Source: Opitutales bacterium UBA5694 (GTDB taxonomy: Bacteria; Verrucomicrobiota; Verrucomicrobiia; Opitutales; Opitutaceae). From it: DNA of 64,000 nt. Shown in pieces: positions 1-8,506 of the stretch. The translations under genes were made by a program, and so were the position numbers. How positions within the stretch are numbered: the stretch's first letter is position 1; every line of letters begins with the position of its first letter. The notes beneath the pieces were generated by a model that was given only the letters and a program-made list of their open reading frames with translations, made no database searches and was not told where the DNA came from. Location of the stretch: the NCBI GenBank assembly GCA_002420185.1, contig DIHO01000009.1, positions 23,181-87,180 of the forward strand, in the 5' to 3' direction.

Positions 1-1
1 A

Positions 2-1939
2 GTGTCGCTTCAAAATGATAACAGAGCTGACGAAGCAATAGAAGTATTGAGTAATGCCATTTCTGAAATTCCGGAAACGTACGCTGAAATTAAAGACGGC
101 ATGCAGCTTCTCCAGATTCTTATTGCTGGGTTGGACTCAAGCCTCGGTCAAAATGCGGCTAAGAGTTTGGCTATCGAAGGAGGTGATTTGAAGCTCCGGC
201 GCATCGCCCTGCAAAATCTAGTGTCAGAAGGCTTGAATGGTCCTGATGGAATTAAGCAAATTATGCGTGAGACGCTTGACGAGATTATTACCACTTCACA
301 AGGGCATCCACTGACAGCTGAGGCGCTTTACTACCGTAGTATCGATGGGTTTCAGAATGAGGATCATACAAGATTAGAGGACGACGGGAAAAGAATTGCT
401 GATCTATACCCAGATTCAGAATACAACCAAGGAATGCTCACATTGTTGGCCTCTTCCGCCTGGAAACGGAATCGGTTCAGGACGGCTGCGAGCTTTCTTA
501 CTCAGTTGAAATCAAGATTCGCAGATAAGTTGGATGTTGATAGGCTGAACATACTGATTGCGGACTGTTATTTTAGGGCGGGAGACCAGGCGGATAACGA
601 GGGAGATTTTTCAGATGCTGCAGACGCCTACAGGGTCGCTCTGGAAGGAGATTTGGAGGAACAAGAATTCAGCCAGATTTTTTTCCAACTCGTGCTTTCG
701 CACTTGAATGCCAACGATTTCGATGAAGCGAAGCGAGTACTAGACAATCCTGAACTTAGTAGAAAATCGTCACCGGTGGAGATCTGGCAAGCGGAATGGA
801 TGCTCATTAAGCAAATGCGGCTGCGTCAGGAATCCATAGAAGCCTATCAGAGGATAAACTCCTTCGTCAGCCTTGAAGGACTGAGTTTGAGTCTGCAGAT
901 GAAGATGCTCTGGCTCGGTTCGAAACTCTCCTACGAGTCCGGATTGTACGGAGAGACGCAAACTTGGGTAGATCGGCTGACAGCGGTTTTGGGGGACCTA
1001 CTTGAAGACGTGGAGTACACGGAATTCGTCAATCAGGTTGAGTCCGATGCCCTGCTTACGCTAGCAGAATCGCTTTTGAAATCGGACCAAATTAAGGAGG
1101 GACTGGCTATTTTGGCACGAGTTCGCAACGAGTTTGGTGGTTCCGAGTCGGCCGAAAGATCCTACCTCGTAGAAGCACGGCATCTGGCGGACCAGGACCT
1201 TGTGGTTGAATCCTCGCAGTTGCTTAATGTTCTGGTTGCGGATAATCCTCAAAGCAAGTTCGCCCCGCTCGCTCTATACGAAATTGCTCTGAATGCAGAA
1301 AAGCGAGGACAGGGTGAGTACCTGAATCAGGCTTTGGAGTTGCTGGACAGGATTACCCGGGACTATCCGGAGTCGGATTTGGTGTATTATGCTAGATTGA
1401 AGCAAGGAAATTTAGCTCGCCGGCTCAATAAGTTCGAAACGGCGGAGGTTGTTTACGAGTCCTTGGAAAACACCTACCGCGATCGGCCGGATCGTTATTG
1501 GGCGCAAATTTCCCTCGCGGATACCCTGATTGCCAGAGCCAGCGAGGATCCGAGTAAATTCGAAGCGGGTATTTCGAGACTGGAATTGCTGATGGATCTC
1601 CCGAACGTGCCCATCGAACTTAGAGTGGAGGCCGGCTACAAGATTGGAACTGCCTGGGAGACCCAAGGTGAGAAGTTAAAGGCGAAAGCAGCCTATTGGG
1701 ATCTGTATGACCTGTTCGTTCTGAAGGAAGAAGGTATACAGAGCCTTGGTAAAAAGGGTAGGTACTGGCTTTCGAGATCGATGTTTGAGTTGGCGGAGAT
1801 ATTTGAGAATGAATCGAACCTGGATATAGCTGTTGAATTCTACGAGAAAATCGAACTGCTTGGGCTGGTTGGCTCCGAACTTGCGAGAGCTCGGATAGAG
1901 CAATTGAGAGGACGTTCTCCAGTTGCTAGTGTTCAGTAA
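2..1939 (+). CDS. TPR-repeat protein, 5' end cut by window edge
   Basis: At least 645 residues are visible and the open frame runs to the window edge, so the true start probably lies upstream; the GTG at base 2 is only the first possible start. The protein is almost wholly helical, with repeated TPR-like pairs (Ala/Leu/Tyr at regular spacing, for example around residues 200-250, 420-480 and 600-635). It lies 9 nt upstream of an ExbB/TolQ-like gene, so it is probably the first or an early gene of that operon and may act as a periplasmic or membrane-associated scaffold, as TPR partners do in many Tol/Exb-like loci. That role is inferred from position. No signal peptide can be judged because the N-terminus may be missing. 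Confidence 0.8.
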   Translation: MSLQNDNRADEAIEVLSNAISEIPETYAEIKDGMQLLQILIAGLDSSLGQNAAKSLAIEGGDLKLRRIALQNLVSEGLNGPDGIKQIMRETLDEIITTSQGHPLTAEALYYRSIDGFQNEDHTRLEDDGKRIADLYPDSEYNQGMLTLLASSAWKRNRFRTAASFLTQLKSRFADKLDVDRLNILIADCYFRAGDQADNEGDFSDAADAYRVALEGDLEEQEFSQIFFQLVLSHLNANDFDEAKRVLDNPELSRKSSPVEIWQAEWMLIKQMRLRQESIEAYQRINSFVSLEGLSLSLQMKMLWLGSKLSYESGLYGETQTWVDRLTAVLGDLLEDVEYTEFVNQVESDALLTLAESLLKSDQIKEGLAILARVRNEFGGSESAERSYLVEARHLADQDLVVESSQLLNVLVADNPQSKFAPLALYEIALNAEKRGQGEYLNQALELLDRITRDYPESDLVYYARLKQGNLARRLNKFETAEVVYESLENTYRDRPDRYWAQISLADTLIARASEDPSKFEAGISRLELLMDLPNVPIELRVEAGYKIGTAWETQGEKLKAKAAYWDLYDLFVLKEEGIQSLGKKGRYWLSRSMFELAEIFENESNLDIAVEFYEKIELLGLVGSELARARIEQLRGRSPVASVQ

Positions 1940-1948
1940 ATTAGGTTT

Positions 1949-2644
1949 ATGTATTTCGCTACCATAGATTCGATACACATAGAGTTGTTTGATAAATTTC
2001 AGCAAGGTGGCATCGTTATGTGGCCCATGTTCTTAATGAGCCTTGCTGCCTTGGCTGTATTTATTGAAAGGGTACTTTTCCTGCACCGAAACCAAATTCG
2101 GTCACGAGAGTTCCTGGCGGGAATTGAAAATACGCTCAAGAAAGGCAGACTAGTTGAGGCATTGACCGTTTGCCAGGATACTCCCGGTCCTGCGGCCGCG
2201 ATGGTTAAGGCGGGATTGATGTCGTTTAGAAAGTCCGATGAAGAGATTCGCGAGTCCGTAAGAGAGGCTGCTGTCGTGGAGTTGGGGCCTATCAGGCGGC
2301 GAATTGGAGCTCTGTATGCAATAGCGCACGCAGCCCCGATTTTCGGGCTTTTGGGAACGCTGGTTAGTTTGATAGACGCATTTTCCCAGTACGAGGAGCA
2401 AGGGGTTTACCTAAACGCTGGGTTTCTTAGCGGGAGCATGTGGCAAGCCCTTATTTCGACTGCGACGGGACTAGCTCTCAGCGCAGTGTGCATTCTGGGC
2501 CACCACTTCTTGGTCGGGAGAATTCACTCAATAGTTCAGGAGATGGAGTGGCTGGGTAGCGAACTTCTACTGTCCTTTGTGGAGATCAAAGCTAATGCCG
2601 ATATAACAACAAAGGAGGGCGTTAATGAGACTGTTGACTCTTAA
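1949..2644 (+). CDS. MotA/TolQ/ExbB proton channel family protein
   Basis: A 231-residue inner-membrane protein of the family that uses proton flow to energise outer-membrane processes. Three hydrophobic segments are visible (about residues 22-45, 120-141 and 166-189), with the family's large cytoplasmic loop between the first two. The second carries the hallmark run APIFGLLGTLVSLIDAF, and Thr/Ala-rich helix 3 begins at WQALISTATGLAL. The length is typical. It follows the TPR gene by 9 nt and overlaps the ExbD-like gene by 20 nt, so the subunits are probably made together. It could serve a TonB-like, Tol-like or gliding-type system; the sequence alone does not say which. Confidence 0.92.
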   Translation: MYFATIDSIHIELFDKFQQGGIVMWPMFLMSLAALAVFIERVLFLHRNQIRSREFLAGIENTLKKGRLVEALTVCQDTPGPAAAMVKAGLMSFRKSDEEIRESVREAAVVELGPIRRRIGALYAIAHAAPIFGLLGTLVSLIDAFSQYEEQGVYLNAGFLSGSMWQALISTATGLALSAVCILGHHFLVGRIHSIVQEMEWLGSELLLSFVEIKANADITTKEGVNETVDS

Positions 2645-3086
2645 TCTGAAGAGTGAAGTCCCAAAGGCTGTGAACCTTAATTTCTGGCCGTTTTTCGACC
2701 TATGTGTAATCGGCCTCTTCGCTACGCTTTACGGCTCCAGTTTTGTAATTGCTCCGGGTATTAGTATCGAGTTGCCGCGAGCGAACCACATTCAGTCTTC
2801 GGTTGCCCAGAGACTCGAGGTAATGTCTGTGGACGAGGTGAGCGGAGAGGAGCAAATCTACTTCGAAGACCGTCTCCTCAAACTGAGGACCTTGGAGAAG
2901 ATGCTTCGCACTCGGGGTGAGATTTCTGAAAACGTTGCTTTGCTCATCCGGATCGATGGTTCAGTATCAGCTCAGACATTCACTTCAATACTGGAAATCG
3001 CTGAGTCGGCAGGGTATCGTAATATCCAATGGGCGACGGAAAATCCAGAGATGGTGACGGATGTATTAGATCGTGGTAATTTATGA
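2625..3086 (+). CDS. ExbD/TolR-like biopolymer transport protein
   Basis: A 153-residue protein with a short cytoplasmic N-terminus, one transmembrane helix (about residues 20-42) and a periplasmic domain, the ExbD/TolR plan. Asp25 sits at the start of the helix in the context WPFFDLCV, where the family's proton-carrying aspartate lies. The start is supported by a strong AAGGAGG about 10 nt upstream, inside the end of the ExbB-like gene. The stop overlaps the next gene by ATGA. The rest of the helix is less like textbook ExbD, so this is a divergent member. It is expected to form the proton channel with the preceding gene product. Confidence 0.88.
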   Translation: MRLLTLNLKSEVPKAVNLNFWPFFDLCVIGLFATLYGSSFVIAPGISIELPRANHIQSSVAQRLEVMSVDEVSGEEQIYFEDRLLKLRTLEKMLRTRGEISENVALLIRIDGSVSAQTFTSILEIAESAGYRNIQWATENPEMVTDVLDRGNL

Positions 3087-3826
3087 GACGGTCAACTTCC
3101 AGATGGATCGTTGGTGTGGCTGTTGGTGGAATTCTTCACATTGGCATTTTTTGGAGCCTGGCGTTGCTGGTACCCAGAGATGTTGAAGTGGGCTCGAAGA
3201 AGAGAGAAGAGGCTGCTAAAGTAGCCTACATCGGATCAAATTCAGGGGATCTTTCGTTAACAATGCAGCAGCAGATCGAGTTGTTTGACCCCAAGCCCCT
3301 GATGCAACCAACCTCTTGGAATACCGCCAACTTCGATCGTGTAGGCGATTACGTGGAGGCGGATTTGGAGATCTTTGTTGATTACCAACCAATCTATGGC
3401 TCTGAGGATGGAGAGTTTGTCTCAGTTTTTGGAAACACGTGGAGCTCAGCTGGTTCTGTCGAAGAAACGATACTGGGCTTTCCCCTGTGGACAACACGGC
3501 AAATCGGAAGAGTCGCTGCTAAAACTCAGAGGCTGGCAAGAGAAGGTGTGGAACTTGAAGTGGTCCGAATGCGGGATGGTACAACGGTTTTTGAAGAGAC
3601 GTTCTATAACAATGTAGCGGATGAAATCCTGAAAATACCGGGAAGCTGGGGTATCGCCTCATTTATTGTTCAAGTTGTTGATTCCTTCCAGGTTGGCCGT
3701 CCATCTATTGATCAATCCACTGGAAACTCAGAGGCCGACAGTCAATTGAGTAACCTAATTGTCCTTCAATTGCTTCCTAAAGGCCTGCTGACCAACGGTT
3801 TTTTTCATGTGAAAGTCGCTCGGTGA
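3083..3826 (+). CDS. Single-pass membrane protein of unknown function, in the TonB position
   Basis: I do not recognise this 247-residue protein. It has a basic N-terminus, one transmembrane helix (about residues 8-30) and a periplasmic remainder without cysteines. The layout and position, right after ExbB- and ExbD-like genes with an ATGA overlap, are those of TonB or TolA. However, there is no Pro/Lys-rich spacer and no recognisable TonB C-terminal domain. The C-terminal third (about 165-247) reads as alternating beta strands (TTVFEETFYNN, ASFIVQVVDSF, NGFFHVKVAR), which could be a divergent energy-transducing domain. Function is inferred from context only. Confidence 0.7.
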   Translation: MRRSTSRWIVGVAVGGILHIGIFWSLALLVPRDVEVGSKKREEAAKVAYIGSNSGDLSLTMQQQIELFDPKPLMQPTSWNTANFDRVGDYVEADLEIFVDYQPIYGSEDGEFVSVFGNTWSSAGSVEETILGFPLWTTRQIGRVAAKTQRLAREGVELEVVRMRDGTTVFEETFYNNVADEILKIPGSWGIASFIVQVVDSFQVGRPSIDQSTGNSEADSQLSNLIVLQLLPKGLLTNGFFHVKVAR

Positions 3827-3855
3827 AGAAGGGTGAATATTTATTAAAATTTCAG

Positions 3856-3884
3856 TTGACGGGAAATTTTGGCTTAGGCATCTT
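3856..3884 (+). promoter_or_regulatory. Candidate promoter for tRNA-Thr and tuf
   Basis: TTGACG and CATCTT are separated by 17 nt and lie about 36 nt upstream of the tRNA-Thr gene. The -35 box is 5/6 to consensus, but the -10 box only 3/6, so this is tentative. Its place before the first tRNA of a long plus-strand cluster fits a strong sigma-70-type promoter. Confidence 0.35.
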
Positions 3885-3919
3885 TTTGCTTCTTTTTTCG
3901 ATACATACCACTTGGAAAG

Positions 3920-3995
<76 letters not shown>

Positions 3996-4076
3996 TGCGA
4001 GCGAGGACCTTTATTTTGGGGGGTGTCGGAAGCTTAAAGTTCAATTTTTATTAACACAAACAACTAACAACCAAAA

Positions 4077-5267
4077 ATGGCTAAAGGAACCTTCGAAAGA
4101 ACAAAACCGCATGTCAATGTCGGCACGATTGGACACGTTGACCACGGCAAAACTACCCTGACCACTTCTATCTTGGCAGTGCAAGCAGGCAAAGGCCTCG
4201 CAGAGCTGAAAAGCTACTCAGACATCGCAAAGGGTGGTACTGTTCGCGACGAATCCAAGATTGTTACGATCTCGGTGGCACATGTTGAGTACGAGTCGGA
4301 TAGCCGGCACTATGCACACGTTGATTGCCCAGGTCACGCCGATTTCGTTAAGAATATGATTACGGGAGCCGCTCAGATGGATGGTGCGATCTTGGTTGTT
4401 AGTGCTGCTGACGGACCGATGCCGCAGACTCGTGAGCACATTCTCTTGGCCCGCCAGGTTGGTGTACCTAAGATCGTAGTTTTCTTAAACAAGTGCGACC
4501 TGATCGACGACGAGGAGCTTCTTGAACTTGTGGAAATGGAGGTGCGTGAGCTCCTCGACAAGTACGATTTTCCAGGGGATGATACAACCATCATTCGTGG
4601 TTCGGCGATGCAGGCGCTTGAGGGAACGGAAGAGGGAAAGGCACACATCCAAGCCCTCATGGAAGCGATCGACAGCGACATCCCTGAACCGGAGCGTGAA
4701 ATCGACAAGCCTTTCCTAATGTCGATCGAAGACGTATTCTCTATTACGGGACGTGGTACAGTGGCAACAGGACGTATCGAGCGTGGTGTAATCAAAGTAG
4801 GCTCCGAAGTCGAAATCGTCGGTTTGAAAGAAACTGAAAAGTCAGTTGTCACTGGTGTGGAGATGTTCCGTAAGATGCTTGATCAAGGGCAAGCAGGAGA
4901 CAACGTGGGGATTCTTCTCCGCGGTGTCGAAAAGGAAGCAATAGAGCGCGGTCAAGTGCTTGCTCAGCCAGGTTCAATCACTCCTCACAAGAAGGGCAAA
5001 GCAGAGATCTATGTTCTTTCGAAGGACGAAGGTGGACGTCACACTCCTTTCTTCAATGGATACCGTCCGCAATTCTATTTTCGGACGACTGACGTCACGG
5101 GCGTATGCGAATTGCCCGAAGGCGTTGAGATGGTAATGCCTGGTGATAACATTGCGATTGAGGTTTCACTGACGAAACCGATAGCGATGGAGAAAGGCCA
5201 GCGCTTCGCGATTCGTGAAGGAGGCCGTACCATTGGGGCGGGTCGTATTACCGACATCGTCGAGTAA
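4077..5267 (+). CDS. tuf: Elongation factor Tu
   Basis: This 396-residue GTPase delivers aminoacyl-tRNA to the ribosome. The G motifs are intact: GHVDHGKTT near residue 18, DCPGHADF for the switch region and NKCD for guanine binding. The C-terminal domains 2 and 3 are full length and end RITDIVE. No Shine-Dalgarno sequence is visible; the leader is A-rich with an AATTTTTATTA run about 24 nt before the ATG. The gene lies between two tRNA genes, and a hairpin plus T-run follows its stop. It is the only tuf here and is not next to fusA, unlike in the E. coli str operon. Confidence 0.99.
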   Translation: MAKGTFERTKPHVNVGTIGHVDHGKTTLTTSILAVQAGKGLAELKSYSDIAKGGTVRDESKIVTISVAHVEYESDSRHYAHVDCPGHADFVKNMITGAAQMDGAILVVSAADGPMPQTREHILLARQVGVPKIVVFLNKCDLIDDEELLELVEMEVRELLDKYDFPGDDTTIIRGSAMQALEGTEEGKAHIQALMEAIDSDIPEPEREIDKPFLMSIEDVFSITGRGTVATGRIERGVIKVGSEVEIVGLKETEKSVVTGVEMFRKMLDQGQAGDNVGILLRGVEKEAIERGQVLAQPGSITPHKKGKAEIYVLSKDEGGRHTPFFNGYRPQFYFRTTDVTGVCELPEGVEMVMPGDNIAIEVSLTKPIAMEKGQRFAIREGGRTIGAGRITDIVE

Positions 5268-5293
5268 GCGAAACGGTACAGTTTGTTTTTCTT

Positions 5294-5335
5294 GCCGGAA
5301 CCCCCATAATGGGGTTTCGGCACTTCTGTTTTTTT
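5294..5335 (+). terminator. Hairpin plus T-run between tuf and tRNA-Trp
   Basis: GCCGGAACCCC pairs with GGGGTTTCGGC over 11 bp (one G-T pair) around a six-base loop. After a 7-nt gap comes TTTTTTT. It looks like a Rho-independent terminator or partial attenuator that separates tuf from the tRNA-Trp-secE-nusG genes. Confidence 0.7.
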
Positions 5336-5348
5336 GATTTTAAGGTAT

Positions 5349-5424
5349 AGGGTAGTAGCTCAATTGGTAGAGTAGTGGTCTCCAAAACCATTGGTTGGGG
5401 GTTCGAGTCCCTCCTGCCCTGCCA
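5349..5424 (+). tRNA. tRNA-Trp (CCA anticodon)
   Basis: A 76-nt cloverleaf with acceptor stem AGGGTAG/CTGCCCT. The anticodon arm GTGGT-CTCCAAA-ACCAT reads CCA, and the T-arm holds GGTTCGAGTCC. Discriminator G and an encoded CCA end the gene. It lies 17 nt before secE, an arrangement seen in many bacteria. Confidence 0.97.
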
Positions 5425-5441
5425 TTCTCGAAAATCGTTTA

Positions 5442-5645
5442 ATGAAAAATCCTTTCCGCAACATCCGCCTGTTCGCCAGCGAAACCTGGAGTGAATTGCA
5501 CAAAGCCTCTTGGCCAACACGGACTGAGCTCCGCGATCATACGATCGTCGTTCTTATTTCAGTCGCCATCCTGGGGCTTTTCATTGCAGTGGCGGATTTC
5601 TCTTTGGCAAACGTGGTGAATCTTTTCACTGGATGGATGCGCTAA
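5442..5645 (+). CDS. secE: Preprotein translocase subunit SecE
   Basis: A 67-residue single-helix SecE, the small essential subunit that clamps SecY. The amphipathic N-terminal part contains the family signature WSELHKASWPTRTEL, followed by a transmembrane helix at about residues 34-57. The length fits the short bacterial type. The ATG chosen follows the tRNA-Trp 3' end; longer frames would start inside the tRNA. nusG follows within 12 nt or overlaps it, depending on which start is used. Confidence 0.95.
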   Translation: MKNPFRNIRLFASETWSELHKASWPTRTELRDHTIVVLISVAILGLFIAVADFSLANVVNLFTGWMR

Positions 5646-5656
5646 GCTCTGAAGCG

Positions 5657-6232
5657 ATGACTGAAACAAGAGTAAAAGACCCCGGGGACTGGTACGTAAT
5701 CCAGACACTCTCAAATCAGGAAGGAAAAGTGAAGCGATACCTGGACAAGTTTATTGTCGAGGAGGAAATGGAGGACTACGTTTTCGAGGTACTCGTTCCG
5801 ACTGAAAATGTTGTAGAAGTTAAGAATGGCAAAAAGACTCAGATAACCCGCAAGTTTTATCCTGGATACGCCTTCGTGAGGATGCGGCTTTATGATAACG
5901 ATGGCAAATTGCTAAACAAGCCTTGGTATTTTGTGCGGGAGACAGCGGGTGTCATCAATTTCGTGGGTGGCGATCGGCCGGCCCCTCTCAAAAAGTCGGA
6001 GATCGATACGATCCTGAGCCAGATAGAGGCGGCTTCAGGCAAGGAGACTCCGAAAATACAATACGAAGTCGGTGAAGAAGTAAAAATCACCGATGGACCT
6101 TTCCTTAATCTTAATGGCCGGATCGACGAAATTGATCCGGAAAAAGGCAAGCTCAAGGTGTCCGTTTCCATTTTTGGCCGTTTCACGCCAGTGGAGTTGG
6201 AGTATTGGCAAGTCGAACGCATAACTAGCTAG
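5657..6232 (+). CDS. nusG: Transcription termination/antitermination factor NusG
   Basis: About 191 residues. The N-terminal NGN domain starts DWYVIQTLSNQEGKVKRYL and carries YPGYAFVRM. The C-terminal KOW domain carries VGEEVKITDGPFLNLNGRID. NusG binds RNA polymerase, reduces pausing and couples transcription to Rho or the ribosome. An upstream ATG at 5633, inside secE, would add eight residues. I prefer 5657 because it lies after the secE stop and places the NGN domain near the N-terminus. It sits in the conserved secE-nusG-rplK order. Confidence 0.96.
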   Translation: MTETRVKDPGDWYVIQTLSNQEGKVKRYLDKFIVEEEMEDYVFEVLVPTENVVEVKNGKKTQITRKFYPGYAFVRMRLYDNDGKLLNKPWYFVRETAGVINFVGGDRPAPLKKSEIDTILSQIEAASGKETPKIQYEVGEEVKITDGPFLNLNGRIDEIDPEKGKLKVSVSIFGRFTPVELEYWQVERITS

Positions 6233-6241
6233 AATCATAAG

Positions 6242-6667
6242 ATGGCAAAGAAAATAACCGGAACTATTCGTCTACAACTGCCTGCTGGCGGTGCCAATCC
6301 AGCTCCTCCTGTGGGTCCTGCACTGGGTGCTGCTGGGGTCAACATTATGGCCTTTTGCAAGGAGTATAATGCGAAGACCCAGGCCCAAGCGGGGACGATT
6401 CTTCCAGTAGTAATTTCAGTCTACCAAGACAAGTCATTCAGCTTTGTTTTGAAGTCCCCCCCAGCGGCTGTGCTGCTGAAGAAGGCAGCTGGTCTTGCCA
6501 AAGGTTCAGGCGTACCGAATCGCGACAAGGTTGGTAAGGTCACGAAAAAACAGATTCTGGAGATTGTTGAGACGAAAAAAGCGGATCTCAATGCGAATGA
6601 TCCTGAAATGGCGTCGCGCATTATTGCAGGAACGGCCCGATCGATGGGTATAGAGGTCGTCGACTAA
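6242..6667 (+). CDS. rplK: 50S ribosomal protein L11
   Basis: A 141-residue protein of normal length that binds the GTPase centre of 23S rRNA. The start KKITGTIRLQLPAGGANPAPPVGPALG and the C-terminal motif GTARSMGIEV are diagnostic. It is 9 nt from nusG, so it belongs to the same transcript. No clear Shine-Dalgarno sequence is visible. Confidence 0.99.
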   Translation: MAKKITGTIRLQLPAGGANPAPPVGPALGAAGVNIMAFCKEYNAKTQAQAGTILPVVISVYQDKSFSFVLKSPPAAVLLKKAAGLAKGSGVPNRDKVGKVTKKQILEIVETKKADLNANDPEMASRIIAGTARSMGIEVVD

Positions 6668-6731
6668 TTTTTATTAAACAAAAACCCATGAAGCAGGAGC
6701 TTAAAGGCGTGTGAACTGTAAGGAGTTATAA

Positions 6732-7424
6732 ATGATTAAACTGACTAAACGTTTTCGAGCGGCACGGGAGGCTGCCGATTTAACTAAAGAATATACGGTC
6801 GAAGAGGCCGTCGAAACTTTGGCGAAATTTCCCAAGGCGAAATTCGACGAGACTGTGGAGCTTTCGATGAAGCTTCTCGTTGATCCACGTAAGGGGGAAG
6901 AAATGGTTCGTGGAACGGTGATGTTGCCTCACGGGAGTGGAAAGACAGTACGTGTCTTGGCGTTCACTTCCGATGTTGAAGTAGCAAAAGCTGCAGGAGC
7001 GACGGAAGCGGGACTGGAAGACATAATCGAAAAGGTCCAAGGAGGCTGGGTTGATTTTGATGTGGCTGTCGCGACACCGGATGCCATGAAGGAGGTTCGC
7101 AAGATCGCCCGTGTTCTTGGTCCAAAAGGCCTGATGCCAAACCCAAAGGCAGGCACAGTTTCGCCAGATATCGATAAAGCGATAAAGGAAGTGATGGCTG
7201 GTCGAGTGGAGTTCAAGTTGGATAAGAGTGCTACCTTGGGAGTAGGCGTTGGAAAACGATCCTTCTCAAGCGAGCAAATCGCTGAAAATGTAAACGCGAT
7301 TTTGGATGCGATCGGTAAAGCTAGGCCAGCAGGCTTCAAAGGTCGGTACATTCGAAGTGCGAGTATTTCAGGCACGATGACCCCGGGCTTGAAAATAGCG
7401 GGATCCGAATATGCGAAATACTAA
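6732..7424 (+). CDS. rplA: 50S ribosomal protein L1
   Basis: A 230-residue L1, which forms the L1 stalk and moves E-site tRNA. Diagnostic runs are VLGPKGLMPNPKAGTV and the C-terminal GRYIRSASISGTMTPG. Unlike most neighbours it has a strong Shine-Dalgarno sequence (AAGGAG, 7 nt before ATG). The 64-nt spacer after rplK holds an AATTTTTATTA run and a nine-codon minicistron (6688-6714). L1 often represses its own operon, but I see no confident L1 target. Confidence 0.99.
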   Translation: MIKLTKRFRAAREAADLTKEYTVEEAVETLAKFPKAKFDETVELSMKLLVDPRKGEEMVRGTVMLPHGSGKTVRVLAFTSDVEVAKAAGATEAGLEDIIEKVQGGWVDFDVAVATPDAMKEVRKIARVLGPKGLMPNPKAGTVSPDIDKAIKEVMAGRVEFKLDKSATLGVGVGKRSFSSEQIAENVNAILDAIGKARPAGFKGRYIRSASISGTMTPGLKIAGSEYAKY

Positions 7425-7447
7425 AGTTTAACTAGAAACGTTACACA

Positions 7448-7966
7448 ATGAGACCGGAAAAACAATTTCTAGTGGATGAGGTAAATTCTCATCTCGACAA
7501 ATCTAATTACGTATTTGTTGCTGACTATGAGCGTGCGACAGTTCCTGATATAGCGAGTTTAAGGGGACAACTTGCAGCAGAAGAGGCTGAATTTCATGTA
7601 ATTAAAAATAACATACTCAAAGTGGCTGCGAAAGGCCGTGGGTTCCCTGAGCTTGATGACCACCTTACGGGTCAAAATGCAATTGTAATTGGAGGTAAAA
7701 ATCCTTCCGGTGTCGCCAAGGTGTTGACTAAATTCTTTGCGAAAGAGGGAAAGATTCAAATCAAGGTGGGTGTTCTCAGCAATCAGCGACTGGGGAATGA
7801 CGAGGTAGTCGCCCTTTCTAAGTTGCCTTCGATCGAAGCGCTTCGTGCCCAACTCCTTGGCTTGCTCAGTCAACCTGGGCAGCAGTTGGTGTTCGTTATC
7901 AATGCGGTACCACAGAACGTTCTAAATGTTCTTCAGGCTAAAGTCGACGCGGAGGGTGGAAACTAA
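7448..7966 (+). CDS. rplJ: 50S ribosomal protein L10
   Basis: A 172-residue L10 that anchors L7/L12 dimers to the ribosome. The N-terminus RPEKQFLVDEVNSHLDKSNY and the run FHVIKNNILKVAAKG match the family, and the C-terminal helix that binds L7/L12 is present. It follows rplA by 23 nt, leaving no room for a long L10-type leader there. The long spacer is instead after rplJ. Confidence 0.97.
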   Translation: MRPEKQFLVDEVNSHLDKSNYVFVADYERATVPDIASLRGQLAAEEAEFHVIKNNILKVAAKGRGFPELDDHLTGQNAIVIGGKNPSGVAKVLTKFFAKEGKIQIKVGVLSNQRLGNDEVVALSKLPSIEALRAQLLGLLSQPGQQLVFVINAVPQNVLNVLQAKVDAEGGN

Positions 7967-8028
7967 TTTTTATCATTTCGGGGGCTTGGGTGCCTTCGTC
8001 TAACAAAAACCAAATAACTAAAGATACA

Positions 8029-8073
8029 GGCTAGGGCCGGATTTGGCCTTAAAAGAGGATTACCAAACTAGCC
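8029..8073 (+). promoter_or_regulatory. Structured leader upstream of rplL
   Basis: GGCTA pairs with TAGCC around an inner GGGCC/GGCCT hairpin with a six-base loop, ending 13 nt before the rplL ATG. It is the most structured part of the 120-nt rplJ-rplL spacer. It may set rplL expression above rplJ or mark an RNA-processing site. Role inferred. Confidence 0.4.
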
Positions 8074-8086
8074 GATCAAAAATAAA

Positions 8087-8476
8087 ATGGCAGACCTAAA
8101 AAAAGAAGACGTAATCGAGTGGCTAAGCAAACAGTCCGTGCTAGATATTGCCGGACTCGTTAAAGATCTGGAAGAAAAGTGGGGCGTTAGTGCCGCTGCT
8201 CCCGTAGCCGTAGCTGCTGCTCCTGGCGTAGGTGGAGGAGAAGCCGCTGAAGCCGGCGAAGAAAAGACTGAATTCGACGTTATCCTAACCGAGGCCGGCG
8301 CTAAGAAGATCAATGTGATCAAAGAAGTTCGTGCGATAACCGGTCTTGGCCTGAAGGACGCTAAGGACCTCGTTGAGGGTGCTCCGAAGACAGTCAAAGA
8401 AGCCGCTTCCAAGGACGAAGCTGAAGAAATCAAATCCAAGCTCGAAGCTGCTGGCGCAAAAGTAGAACTCAAATAA
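8087..8476 (+). CDS. rplL: 50S ribosomal protein L7/L12
   Basis: A 129-residue stalk protein. The N-terminal dimerisation helices (about 1-40) are followed by an Ala/Gly-rich hinge (about 42-62) and a C-terminal factor-binding domain with INVIKEVRAITGLGLKDAKDLVEG. L7/L12 is present in several copies per ribosome and recruits elongation factors. The 120-nt spacer before it and the hairpin after it suggest it is expressed differently from rplJ and rpoB. Confidence 0.99.
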   Translation: MADLKKEDVIEWLSKQSVLDIAGLVKDLEEKWGVSAAAPVAVAAAPGVGGGEAAEAGEEKTEFDVILTEAGAKKINVIKEVRAITGLGLKDAKDLVEGAPKTVKEAASKDEAEEIKSKLEAAGAKVELK

Positions 8477-8506
8477 CATTGCTCAGTACTGTTTCTAACA
8501 GATTTC

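Noticed and set aside
3083..3826. Calling the fourth gene of the Exb operon tonB
   Set aside because: No Pro/Lys-rich spacer and no recognisable TonB C-terminal domain; left as unknown.
4373..4852. 159-codon minus-strand frame inside tuf
   Set aside because: Ser/Thr/Arg-rich shadow of the conserved EF-Tu codons; no family pattern.
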